A stretch of 11,017 nt of DNA from Chloroflexota bacterium (GCA_026389745.1 JAPLHG010000085.1:1-11017); one strand, 5' to 3'; shown: positions 1-5,472, counted from the first letter of the stretch. Numbers and translations: made by a program. Notes: generated by a model not told the origin, from the letters alone.

Positions 1-1
1 T

Positions 2-121
2 CTTGGTCGTAAGGACCCTTTAGACAGATTAAGGGGCCGGGAGTCAGATAGCCACATTGTGTCCTTAATAGGGGACGAAGAAAAGATTGACTATTTTACT
101 AATAGAAAGAGGAAGACTTGA
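2..121 (+). CDS. Possible C-terminal tail of a gene entering from the left edge
   Basis: A frame is open from the window edge for 39 codons to a TGA at 119-121. The peptide is hydrophilic and rich in charged residues (it starts LGRKDPLDRL and ends FTNRKRKT). I do not recognise a family, and 39 codons can be open by chance. The position is compatible with a plus-strand gene ending here, convergent with the minus-strand gene whose stop is at 201-203. No terminator-like hairpin is visible between them. Sequence to the left would settle it. Confidence 0.3.
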   Translation, partial: LGRKDPLDRLRGRESDSHIVSLIGDEEKIDYFTNRKRKT

Positions 122-200
122 CGCCTTTCAGAAAAGAACTGACAATTTATCTTCACGTTCACCTTTAGGTAACATCGGCATTGTATATGTGACCAGTACC

Positions 201-611
201 TCATCCCCAGTTACTTTCACCTCTTTTACAAAGCTTCTGACGAATGATTTTCTCTGCAAGTGCGGCCAGGATCATTTCACATTCGTACGCAAATAGGTTA
301 TTACTGATAAAAATATCACCGATGTCCTCCAGTATTTCATCGACTATCTTCTGAATTGACTCGGCGATTATATCGTCCTCCGGTACTTCAAGATTTAAAG
401 ACTCAACTTTATTAACATACTGACAAAAGCGCGACTCGTATGGGTCTTTACCTTGAGCCAGTTTATCGATCTGTTCCGTTAACTGAATGATAATCAGACT
501 GGCTTCGTATAGGGTACATCCCTCTCTACAAAATACTCCGATGATTCCCCTTTGGATTTCTTGCAACTCGTCTATCCTTGATATTGCTTTCCTCCTTTGC
601 CCATGTATCAT
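201..611 (-). CDS. Hypothetical protein, about 127-136 aa, unrecognised
   Basis: I do not recognise this protein. It is soluble and probably mostly helical, with no signal peptide or membrane segment, many Glu/Asp/Ile residues and five scattered cysteines. The coordinates use the first in-frame ATG (609-611), but that start is doubtful: nothing like a Shine-Dalgarno precedes it, and it lies inside a promoter-like element shared with the two neighbouring TPR genes. A strong AAAGGAGG lies at about 592-599, inside the frame, six bases before an in-frame ATA (582-584). The next normal candidate is a TTG at 564-566, too far from that site. The protein may therefore start at ATA and have 127 residues. 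It follows the TPR gene at 679-1356 on the same strand by 67 bp and has its own upstream element, so it probably belongs to the same regulon. Confidence 0.6.
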   Translation of the reverse strand: MIHGQRRKAISRIDELQEIQRGIIGVFCREGCTLYEASLIIIQLTEQIDKLAQGKDPYESRFCQYVNKVESLNLEVPEDDIIAESIQKIVDEILEDIGDIFISNNLFAYECEMILAALAEKIIRQKLCKRGESNWG

Positions 612-622
612 ATTAGTTATTT
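607..622 (-). promoter_or_regulatory. Shared upstream AT-rich promoter element, copy C
   Basis: Read on the minus strand this is AAATAACTAATATGAT. It matches copy A (1392-1407) at 14 of 16 positions. Its last six bases, TATGAT, resemble a -10 box. They overlap the apparent ATG of the downstream gene, which argues that translation begins further downstream. No -35 box is obvious. Confidence 0.5.
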
Positions 623-678
623 ATTTTAGATTTGGCGGGAAATCATAGGAAAAGTTATCACTTTGGTAGTCAACGCAT

Positions 679-1356
679 TCAGCAACTTTTCCACAATTTT
701 CGCATTTCCGAGATTAATCTTGACCATTTTGAACTCATCTTGCCCGAGCGGGCAGCGTCGGTTAAATAATCAGGATCATTATCATTGTGTTCGTCATCAA
801 TTTCATCGGGATGTTTGTCTTCCATTTCCACATTATCAAGGTTTTCGTAGTATACAGAATTGACAAATTCTTTCATAATGTCTTCATCAGATTTGCCTAG
901 TGCAGCATATTCCTCGGCACGATAAGCATTGGTAAAAGAATCATCAAGACCTAAACTGATGGCTTTGTCGAAGTCCGCTAAGGCTTCCGCATGTTTTTCC
1001 AGGGAAGAATATGCCAGGCCACGATTGGAATAGAACAGGGCCTCATCAGGTTTTAACTCGATTGCCTTATTGATGTCCAAAATTGCCTTCTCAAACATGT
1101 TTTGTCTGTAATAGGATAATCCGCGATTACAGTAAGCACCGGCACAATCGGGATCAATCAAAATTGCAGTGTTGAAGTCATAAATGGCCCTATCATACTG
1201 CTCCTTGTGTCCGTAGGCTATTCCACGCTTGTCATAAATCAAGGGATGGTTCGGGTCAAGCTCAATGGCTCTACTCAGTGCATTAATTGCCGTGTCATAG
1301 TCTTCATTCTCAATGAAAAAACGCCCCATTTCAAAATAAATATCTATCTTATCCAT
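679..1356 (-). CDS. Tetratricopeptide-repeat protein, 225 aa, four TPRs
   Basis: Four tandem 34-residue TPR units are visible at about residues 3-36, 37-70, 71-104 and 105-138, with the usual pattern (NRGLAY, A-aliphatic-xDF-x-KAI, then xPx). TPR arrays are protein-binding scaffolds; the partner is unknown. After the repeats come a degenerate helical stretch, a very acidic linker (about 170-200) and a basic, Trp-containing tail (about 203-225) that could be a second contact surface. No signal peptide or membrane segment is seen, so it is probably cytoplasmic. The start is supported by GGGAGG eight bases before the ATG. It is transcribed divergently from a related TPR gene (1537-2157), and each has nearly the same element upstream. 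Confidence 0.9.
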   Translation of the reverse strand: MDKIDIYFEMGRFFIENEDYDTAINALSRAIELDPNHPLIYDKRGIAYGHKEQYDRAIYDFNTAILIDPDCAGAYCNRGLSYYRQNMFEKAILDINKAIELKPDEALFYSNRGLAYSSLEKHAEALADFDKAISLGLDDSFTNAYRAEEYAALGKSDEDIMKEFVNSVYYENLDNVEMEDKHPDEIDDEHNDNDPDYLTDAARSGKMSSKWSRLISEMRKLWKSC

Positions 1357-1391
1357 CGCCTATCCCTCCCAAATCCGCATGCATTATTCTA

Positions 1392-1407
1392 ATTGTATTA
1401 GTTATTT
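1392..1407 (-). promoter_or_regulatory. Shared upstream AT-rich promoter element, copy A
   Basis: On the minus strand this reads AAATAACTAATACAAT, ending in a TACAAT -10-like hexamer 35 nt before the ATG of the 225-aa TPR gene. It differs from copy B at one position and from copy C at two. No conserved -35 hexamer is seen at the normal distance, so an activator or alternative sigma factor is possible. Confidence 0.55.
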
Positions 1408-1478
1408 CCCACTTTTAAGGCGCCCAGATATACCGGCAAGTTTTTTGTCATAAATTATTTAGTCTCAGAACATGAAAT

Positions 1479-1494
1479 AAATAACTATTACAAT
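1479..1494 (+). promoter_or_regulatory. Shared upstream AT-rich promoter element, copy B
   Basis: AAATAACTATTACAAT, 42 nt before the start of the plus-strand TPR gene. With copy C it shares a longer A-rich run (AAATAAATAACTA from 1475). TACAAT at 1489-1494 would be the -10 box. Confidence 0.55.
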
Positions 1495-1536
1495 ATAGAT
1501 GCAAAATGAAAAAGGGAATTTACTGCGGAGGTAAAA

Positions 1537-2157
1537 ATGTCTGACGAAGAAAGAAATGAAATTAACGAATTGCCTGCTCGATCAAAAGAAAAAGTTAAAT
1601 ATCATTTTGAACGAGGCTGTGTATATCTGGAAAAAGAGCTTTTTGAGAATGCAATACAGGAATTATCCCAAGCTATCACTCTGGACCCGGATAATGCCAA
1701 TTATTATTGTAGGCGTGGTATATCATTTGGCAAGCTTGATGATTATGATAACGCAGTATCGGATTTTACAATGGCTATAAGATTGGATGATGAGTGTTTT
1801 GATGCTTTCAACAATCGTGGAGTTGAGTATTATCATCAAGGTTATTTTGATGACGCGATTCACGACTATTGTCTGGCAATTACGTTTAATCCGACAGAAA
1901 CAATGTTTTATTTTAATCGGGGGCAAGCATACTATCAGCAGAAAAAATATGCTGAAGCATTGGCAGACTTGAGTATAGTGATTAAAGCGGATCCAAAAGA
2001 TATAGAGGCTTATAAATTACGGGGGAAAATTTACGCTGATTTGGAATGTATCCCAAAAGCTCTGAGAGATTTTGATAGAGCTCTAGCTTTAAATCCATGC
2101 GATATTCACGCTTATGCTAGTAGGGCTTTGGCGGTTAACCTTTGCAAACCACAGTAA
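1537..2157 (+). CDS. Tetratricopeptide-repeat protein, 206 aa, five TPRs
   Basis: Five consecutive 34-residue TPR units span about residues 20-189 (20-53, 54-87, 88-121, 122-155, 156-189), with motifs such as RGISFG, NRGVEYY, NRGQAYYQ and KALRDFDRALALNP. A short charged N-terminus (about 19 residues) and a short tail are all that lie outside the repeats, so the protein is essentially one TPR superhelix. No signal peptide or membrane span is visible. The start is well supported: GGAGG six bases before ATG. It is a paralogue of the divergent gene at 679-1356, with aligned repeats and the same tandem layout, but lacks that protein's acidic linker and basic tail. The role is presumably scaffolding; the partner is unknown. 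Confidence 0.9.
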   Translation: MSDEERNEINELPARSKEKVKYHFERGCVYLEKELFENAIQELSQAITLDPDNANYYCRRGISFGKLDDYDNAVSDFTMAIRLDDECFDAFNNRGVEYYHQGYFDDAIHDYCLAITFNPTETMFYFNRGQAYYQQKKYAEALADLSIVIKADPKDIEAYKLRGKIYADLECIPKALRDFDRALALNPCDIHAYASRALAVNLCKPQ

Positions 2158-2164
2158 GGAATTC

Positions 2165-2182
2165 GATCAGGTCGGCCTGATC
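2165..2182. repeat. Short hairpin between convergent genes
   Basis: GATCAGG and CCTGATC pair perfectly around a four-base TCGG loop, just after the TPR gene stop and overlapping the stop codon of the DUF2779 remnant. It could act as a bidirectional 3' end, but no T tract follows on either strand, so it is not called a terminator. Confidence 0.4.
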
Positions 2183-2588
2183 AGTCGGCCAGCTCCTGCA
2201 AATTTTTCAGAATTTCAATCATGCCGCCGGTGTCCTGTCCGCAGTATGTCAGGAGATCAGTGCGTATCTTCCGGCGCTCTTCATCAGGGATATTGCCGAA
2301 GGCAGCCTCCATGAATTTTAGACTGGCTGTATTACCTTCTGCTATCTCCAGGCCGTTGTAACTCAAGTCCGTCAGCGCGGGTAATACCTTTTTAAGTGAG
2401 GCACGTCCTTTTGTTCCCAGTAGTGCACTCACATTTTCGGTACCCATGAATAAGTTTGTCACAATGATTGAGAATATGGAAGAGAGTTTTCTCATCACGG
2501 ATTCCTGGAGGAAAGTACAGAAAAGGTTAGGTTTAACTAGGTACTGAACAACAGTCCAGTTTGTTGCACCGGCGAAGGTAACGATCAC
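2181..2588 (-). pseudogene. Decayed C-terminal remnant of a DUF2779-family protein
   Basis: The last 75 residues (2181-2408) look like the end of DUF2779 proteins: SLKKVLPALT, then YNGLEIAEGNTAS, an EERRKIR helix and finally TYCGQDTGGMIEIL. The Y-x3-D of YCGQD matches the Exo III motif of DEDDy 3'-5' exonucleases, the fold this domain is thought to belong to (family knowledge, not tested). The first 60 residues of the open frame do not look like the family, and no Shine-Dalgarno precedes the apparent ATG. Just upstream of the conserved part, another frame reads VHYWEQK after a TGA, resembling the aromatic-His-x-x-Gln-x-Gly stretch expected there. That suggests a one-base deletion near 2408 and a nonsense mutation. 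Full family members are several times longer, so this is a relic. Confidence 0.7.
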
Positions 2589-2803
2589 TCATCTTGTTGG
2601 ATCACAACATGATGGATTGTGCAGTGGGCGTTACCATATGACTCTTACAGAATTTTCAGACTTCAGACGGAATAGTCGCACGACGAAAGAAGCTGGCAGA
2701 ATTCAACAATTGCACGTTGTTGTGTGTATATGATTTTCTCTGGGTTTGTAACCCCTTCAGGACTTTATTTTATCAGCCGATTATGGTAAATTGATTTACG
2801 GAT

Positions 2804-2880
2804 AGGAGTGTAGCTCAGTTTGGTAGAGCAGTGGTCTCCAAAACCACCGGTCGCGGGTTCGAATCCTGCCACTCCTGCCA
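2804..2880 (+). tRNA. tRNA-Trp (anticodon CCA)
   Basis: Acceptor stem AGGAGTG/CACTCCT, D arm GCTC...GAGC, anticodon stem GTGGT/ACCAC with loop CTCCAAA, T arm GCGGG/CCTGC with TTCGAAT, discriminator G and encoded CCA. First of five closely packed tRNAs on this strand. Confidence 0.97.
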
Positions 2881-2912
2881 GTTTTTAGCAGGCATTATTT
2901 GGGTAAATGCAT

Positions 2913-3000
2913 GCCGAAGTGGTGGAAGCTGGTAGACACGCCATCTTGAGGGGGTGGTGGGCGCAAGCCTGTGAGAGTTCAAATCTCTCCTTCGGCACCA
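2913..3000 (+). tRNA. tRNA-Leu (anticodon GAG)
   Basis: Class II tRNA of 88 nt with acceptor stem GCCGAAG/CTTCGGC. The anticodon stem CCATC/GGTGG (one T-G wobble) holds loop TTGAGGG. It has a long variable arm, T arm GAGAG/CTCTC, discriminator A and encoded CCA. Confidence 0.96.
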
Positions 3001-3019
3001 GAATAATTTAATAGTGCGG

Positions 3020-3094
3020 GCGGAAGTAGTTCAGTGGTAGAATGCCTCCTTGCCAAGGAGGAGGTCGCGAGTTCGAATCTCGTCTTCCGCTCCA
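3020..3094 (+). tRNA. tRNA-Gly (anticodon GCC)
   Basis: Acceptor stem GCGGAAG/CTTCCGC, anticodon stem CCTCC/GGAGG with loop TTGCCAA, T loop TTCGAAT, discriminator T and encoded CCA. Only three bases separate it from the next tRNA, so the two are surely co-transcribed. Confidence 0.97.
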
Positions 3095-3097
3095 TCG

Positions 3098-3186
3098 GCC
3101 GAAGTGGCGGAATAGGCAGACGCGACAGTCTCAAAAACTGTTGAAGGGCGACCTTCGTGTCGGTTCGACCCCGACCTTCGGCACCA
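3098..3186 (+). tRNA. tRNA-Leu (anticodon CAA)
   Basis: Class II tRNA with acceptor stem GCCGAAG/CTTCGGC, identical to the other Leu tRNA here. The anticodon stem ACAGT/ACTGT holds loop CTCAAAA, read as CAA for UUG codons. Long variable arm, T arm GTCGG/CCGAC, encoded CCA. Confidence 0.96.
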
Positions 3187-3205
3187 TTTGGAGGAAGATA
3201 TATAT

Positions 3206-3279
3206 TGCCGCGTTGTGTAGGGGTAGCACAAGGGACTTTGGATCCTTTAGCCCAGGTTCGAATCCTGGCGCGGCAGCCA
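3206..3279 (+). tRNA. tRNA-Gln (anticodon TTG)
   Basis: Acceptor stem TGCCGCG/CGCGGCA, D arm GTGT...GCAC, anticodon stem AGGGA/TCCTT with loop CTTTGGA, T arm CCAGG/CCTGG with TTCGAAT, discriminator G and encoded CCA. Last of the first cluster; no clear terminator follows before the opposite-strand pseudogene. Confidence 0.96.
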
Positions 3280-3312
3280 AGGCTAACCCCCAGAAACTCC
3301 TTGAAAGACGAG

Positions 3313-3765
3313 TTATCGGTGGTTTAATTTTTCCCCGTAATAACCTTCAGCCGCCGCTCCGAAGAGTAGTAAGAGATTCCCTGCAAAGTAAAACCAGTGC
3401 GCCGGACCGGGTGGTATATCCTTGGTAAAGCTATAGGGAAGAACCCGCCAGATAACCAGCGCCACACTAAAGATTAACATGGCGAAAGCAATACCGATTT
3501 TCTTTTTGAAGAGCGGTACTTTTGCGCCTTTGTAGCGACTTTCCCATGTTAACTAGCCGCTCAATGTGGTTGGTATCATAATGAATACCCCTGCTATGGG
3601 GGTGATATTGGCAGCAAGTTCGAAATTGGTTGATGACCAGAAGAGATGCAATACCCGAAACCCGAGGGTAACCGCAAAGAGAGACAAAGGGAAATGTGTG
3701 AACAGCACGTGTCAATGCATCTTGTATTTCGGTGTGGGATGCTCTGTCGATATCGTGGTGCTCAT
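3313..3765 (-). pseudogene. Four-TM membrane protein (DUF2231-like) broken by two in-frame stops
   Basis: One frame reads from an ATG (3763-3765, weak AGGTG before it) to a TAA (3313-3315), 150 codons, interrupted only by TGA at codon 18 (3712-3714) and TAG at codon 71 (3553-3555). Four hydrophobic segments fit membrane helices: about codons 19-42 (VLFTHFPLSLFAV), 52-70, 90-112 and 123-145. The HFPxSLF motif after an N-terminal His, and a G-[stop]-LTWE turn between helices 2 and 3, resemble DUF2231-type membrane proteins; that assignment is from memory of the family. Both stops are one transition from TGG, and W would suit both sites, so these look like recent Trp-to-stop mutations in an otherwise undamaged gene. 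It sits against the tRNAs on the opposite strand, between tRNA-Gln and tRNA-Asn. Confidence 0.72.
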
Positions 3766-3831
3766 AAACACCTATTTTTATAACGACTCTATTGCAGCAC
3801 TGCTGGGACTTGAGGTGAAGCGATTTTTTGA

Positions 3832-3860
3832 TTGTGGTTTTGGCAATTGATTGGTATAAT
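3832..3860 (+). promoter_or_regulatory. Sigma-70-type promoter for tRNA-Asn
   Basis: TTGTGG (3832-3837), a 17-bp spacer and a consensus TATAAT (3855-3860) preceded by TGG (an extended -10). Predicted transcription start is about 3867, some 35 nt before the mature tRNA-Asn end. Confidence 0.75.
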
Positions 3861-3901
3861 AAAAAATTGCTGGGTCGGTACCCCGGAGCAAATCTCGGTA
3901 T

Positions 3902-3976
3902 TCCCCGATAGCTCAACGGTAGAGCGGGCGGCTGTTAACCGCTAGGTTCTAGGTTCGAATCCTAGTCGGGGAGCCA
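3902..3976 (+). tRNA. tRNA-Asn (anticodon GTT)
   Basis: Acceptor stem TCCCCGA/TCGGGGA, D arm GCTC...GAGC, anticodon loop CTGTTAA giving GTT, T loop TTCGAAT, discriminator G and encoded CCA. It is separated from the other tRNAs by the broken membrane-protein gene and has its own promoter and terminator. Confidence 0.97.
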
Positions 3977-4070
3977 TCTTGTACAATAGGTAAAACTCCC
4001 ACCTTTTCGATGGAGATATTGTCCGGAGGCATCGGCAAGGCAGTATTCTCCCTTCTTCAGCTCTGATGGG

Positions 4071-4100
4071 AAAGAGGGGCGATGCTCCTCTTTTGTGTTT
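4071..4100 (+). terminator. Rho-independent terminator after tRNA-Asn
   Basis: AAAGAGGGGC (4071-4080) pairs with GCTCCTCTTT (4084-4093) over ten positions including one G-T, with a three-base GAT loop, followed by a T-rich tail (TTGTGTTT to 4100). The T tail is only on the plus strand, so it serves the tRNA-Asn transcript rather than asd. Confidence 0.7.
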
Positions 4101-4134
4101 AATAAATATTTGGGTATGCCTATTCTGCTGAACA

Positions 4135-5223
4135 CTACTTAATAAACCCCTTGGCTTTGAGAAGTTCAGCGGTCAGGATTGAACCACCTGCCGCACCTCT
4201 AACTGTATTGTGATGCAAGCCAATAAAGCGGTAGTCAAACACATTGCATTCCCTCAATCTGCCTACGGTAATTGCCTGCCCATTTCCTGCGTCTCTGTCC
4301 TTTTGGGGCTGAGGTCGGTCGATTTCATCACGGTATATCATCGCTGGAATCGGAGCTGATGGCAGTTTCAGTTCCTGAGGTAATGCCGCGAAATTACGCC
4401 AGATATTTATGATTTCGCCCATTTCTGGCTTTTTGCCCACAAAATGGATACTGCAACAGGCGGTATGCCCATCTATTACAGGGACGCGGTTACAGTGTGC
4501 AGAAATCTTAATGCTCTCGTCGGGCACGATTTTGTCATTCTGGATTTTGCCAAAAATCTTCCGCGGTTCTATTTCTGATTTCTCCTCTTCTCCGGAAATA
4601 TAAGGGATGATATTGTCCACCAAGTCAATGGCGGTTGGTCCCGGATAGCCGGCGCCTGACAATGCTTGCAGGGTGGTGACAATCATTTTATCGATTGTAT
4701 AGCCTGCCTTCATTAGCGCATAGAGCGGTATCATGTAGCTCTGGATACTGCAATTCGGTTTGGCAACCAGAAACCCCTTGCCCCAGCCATGTTTCTTCTG
4801 TTGTAAAGGAATGATATCGAGGTGGTCGGCATTGATTTCCGGAATCATTACCGGGACATCTTCCGTATTACGATGCGCACTATTGTTCGAGACTACGGCA
4901 AAGCCCTGTCGGGCATACTCTGCTTCCACAGCAAGGATTGACTGTTTATCCATTTCTACGGCGGAAAATATCAGATTGCACTTGCCGATGGCTTTCTCAA
5001 CAAGGCTGGCATCTTCAACGATCATGTCCTCGAACTTCTCAGGGATGTCGCCTTTCATATGCCAGCGTCCTGCCACTGCCTCTCTGTATTTTTTACCTGC
5101 GGAATTTGGAGACGCGGCGAGATAAGCTACCTCAAACCATGGGTGGTCGCTGAGGAGTCTTAAATAATTTTGCCCGACTATACCGGTGGCGCCGATGACG
5201 CCTACTTTTAGTTTTTTGTCCAT
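4135..5223 (-). CDS. asd: Aspartate-semialdehyde dehydrogenase (archaeal/fungal type)
   Basis: Converts aspartyl-4-phosphate to aspartate semialdehyde with NADPH, the second step toward lysine/diaminopimelate, threonine and methionine; cytosolic. The 362 residues begin with the nucleotide-binding GATGIVGQNY (11-20). NCSIQSY carries the catalytic Cys158. NRVPVIDGHT carries Arg246 and the base His253, and RGAAGGSILTAE (342-353) closes the fold. The long NCSIQSY-to-HCNRVP spacing and LHHNTVRGAAGG ending fit the archaeal/fungal branch rather than the classical E. coli-type enzyme. All key residues and the length are normal. GAGGGTGAT precedes the ATG at good spacing. It is alone on its strand; no lysC, dap or hom gene is adjacent. 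An extended -10 promoter (5269-5274) lies 45 bp upstream, next to the inverted repeat shared with ppdK. Confidence 0.95.
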   Translation of the reverse strand: MDKKLKVGVIGATGIVGQNYLRLLSDHPWFEVAYLAASPNSAGKKYREAVAGRWHMKGDIPEKFEDMIVEDASLVEKAIGKCNLIFSAVEMDKQSILAVEAEYARQGFAVVSNNSAHRNTEDVPVMIPEINADHLDIIPLQQKKHGWGKGFLVAKPNCSIQSYMIPLYALMKAGYTIDKMIVTTLQALSGAGYPGPTAIDLVDNIIPYISGEEEKSEIEPRKIFGKIQNDKIVPDESIKISAHCNRVPVIDGHTACCSIHFVGKKPEMGEIINIWRNFAALPQELKLPSAPIPAMIYRDEIDRPQPQKDRDAGNGQAITVGRLRECNVFDYRFIGLHHNTVRGAAGGSILTAELLKAKGFIK

Positions 5224-5268
5224 CTATCACCCTCTCGAGTGGTCGAGTTCCAGTTTCTGTGTGTAGAA

Positions 5269-5274
5269 ATTATA
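5269..5274 (-). promoter_or_regulatory. Extended -10 promoter for asd
   Basis: On the minus strand TGTTATAAT contains a consensus TATAAT with the TGn extension. The -35 region falls inside the left arm of the 18-bp inverted repeat (5287-5304) and has only a poor match (TGGCGA at an 18-bp spacing). The expected leader before the asd ATG is about 40 nt. Confidence 0.6.
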
Positions 5275-5286
5275 ACACTTTCGAGT

Positions 5287-5304
5287 TCAAAATCGCCAGT
5301 TTTT
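5287..5304 (+). repeat. Left arm of perfect 18-bp inverted repeat
   Basis: TCAAAATCGCCAGTTTTT, matched exactly in reverse complement at 5445-5462. The arm itself is not palindromic. It ends with the first two bases of the TTGACA -35 box of the promoter facing ppdK. Confidence 0.9.
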
Positions 5305-5331
5305 GACAATATTTATCAGTGGGATTACAAT
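5303..5331 (+). promoter_or_regulatory. Near-consensus sigma-70 promoter for ppdK
   Basis: Perfect TTGACA (5303-5308), exactly 17 bp, then TACAAT (5326-5331), giving a predicted start near 5338 and a leader of about 135 nt before ppdK. The first two bases of the -35 belong to the left inverted-repeat arm; the rest of the promoter is inside the 140-bp segment between the arms. Confidence 0.75.
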
Positions 5332-5433
5332 ATGGGATCCATGGTTAAGAGCTATGGTCTCATCTTTATCTTTGGGGGTGTTATTGGATTTTCCGAATAT
5401 AGTGGGGTAGTTCCGACAATCGGCTATATCTAA
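5332..5433 (+). CDS. Possible 33-codon hydrophobic leader peptide, doubtful
   Basis: Between the inverted-repeat arms a short frame runs from ATG (5332-5334) or a second ATG (5341-5343) to TAA at 5431-5433. It encodes one hydrophobic stretch (YGLIFIFGGVIG) followed by polar residues. The predicted start of the upstream promoter is near 5338, so the 5341 ATG would be translated almost without a leader; no good Shine-Dalgarno is present. I do not recognise it. It could equally be a chance frame in the ppdK leader. Confidence 0.2.
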   Translation: MGSMVKSYGLIFIFGGVIGFSEYSGVVPTIGYI

Positions 5434-5444
5434 TAATGCAGTTG

Positions 5445-5462
5445 AAAAACTGGCGATTTTGA
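5445..5462 (-). repeat. Right arm of perfect 18-bp inverted repeat
   Basis: Exact reverse complement of 5287-5304, 140 bp away, ending immediately before the GGGGG Shine-Dalgarno and ten bases before the ppdK ATG. No target-site duplication is evident outside the arms. Confidence 0.9.
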
Positions 5463-5472
5463 GGGGGATTGG

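Noticed and set aside
2590..2614. Imperfect hairpin CATCTTGTTG/CAACATGATG upstream of the tRNAs
   Set aside because: Nine of ten pairs with a five-base loop, but no T tract and no link to a gene end; nothing supports a function. I also found no convincing -35/-10 pair for the tRNA cluster in 2589-2803.
3031..3428. Open frames on both strands across the tRNA cluster
   Set aside because: They run through four well-formed tRNA genes; the translated products are tRNA sequence read as protein.
3312..3765. Stop-codon readthrough (selenocysteine at TGA, pyrrolysine at TAG) in the membrane gene
   Set aside because: No SECIS-like hairpin was evident after the TGA, and two different recoding systems in one short gene is far less likely than two nonsense mutations.
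3467..3916. A 149-codon minus-strand frame across the pseudogene and into tRNA-Asn
   Set aside because: Its product is rich in His/Arg/Ser with no family signal, while the frame used for the pseudogene gives four membrane helices and a family-like motif.
4022..4064. Small frame beginning MEILSGG before the tRNA-Asn terminator
   Set aside because: About 18 codons from an ATG at 4010, no ribosome site and no recognisable product.
5239..5433. A 64-codon frame starting upstream of the left repeat arm
   Set aside because: No ribosome site, and its first half crosses both promoters and the repeat arm; only the part after 5332 is kept, as doubtful.
5287..5462. The inverted repeat as an RNA attenuator or hairpin over the ppdK ribosome site
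   Set aside because: The predicted ppdK transcript starts near 5338, after the left arm, so the two arms would not both be in the main RNA.
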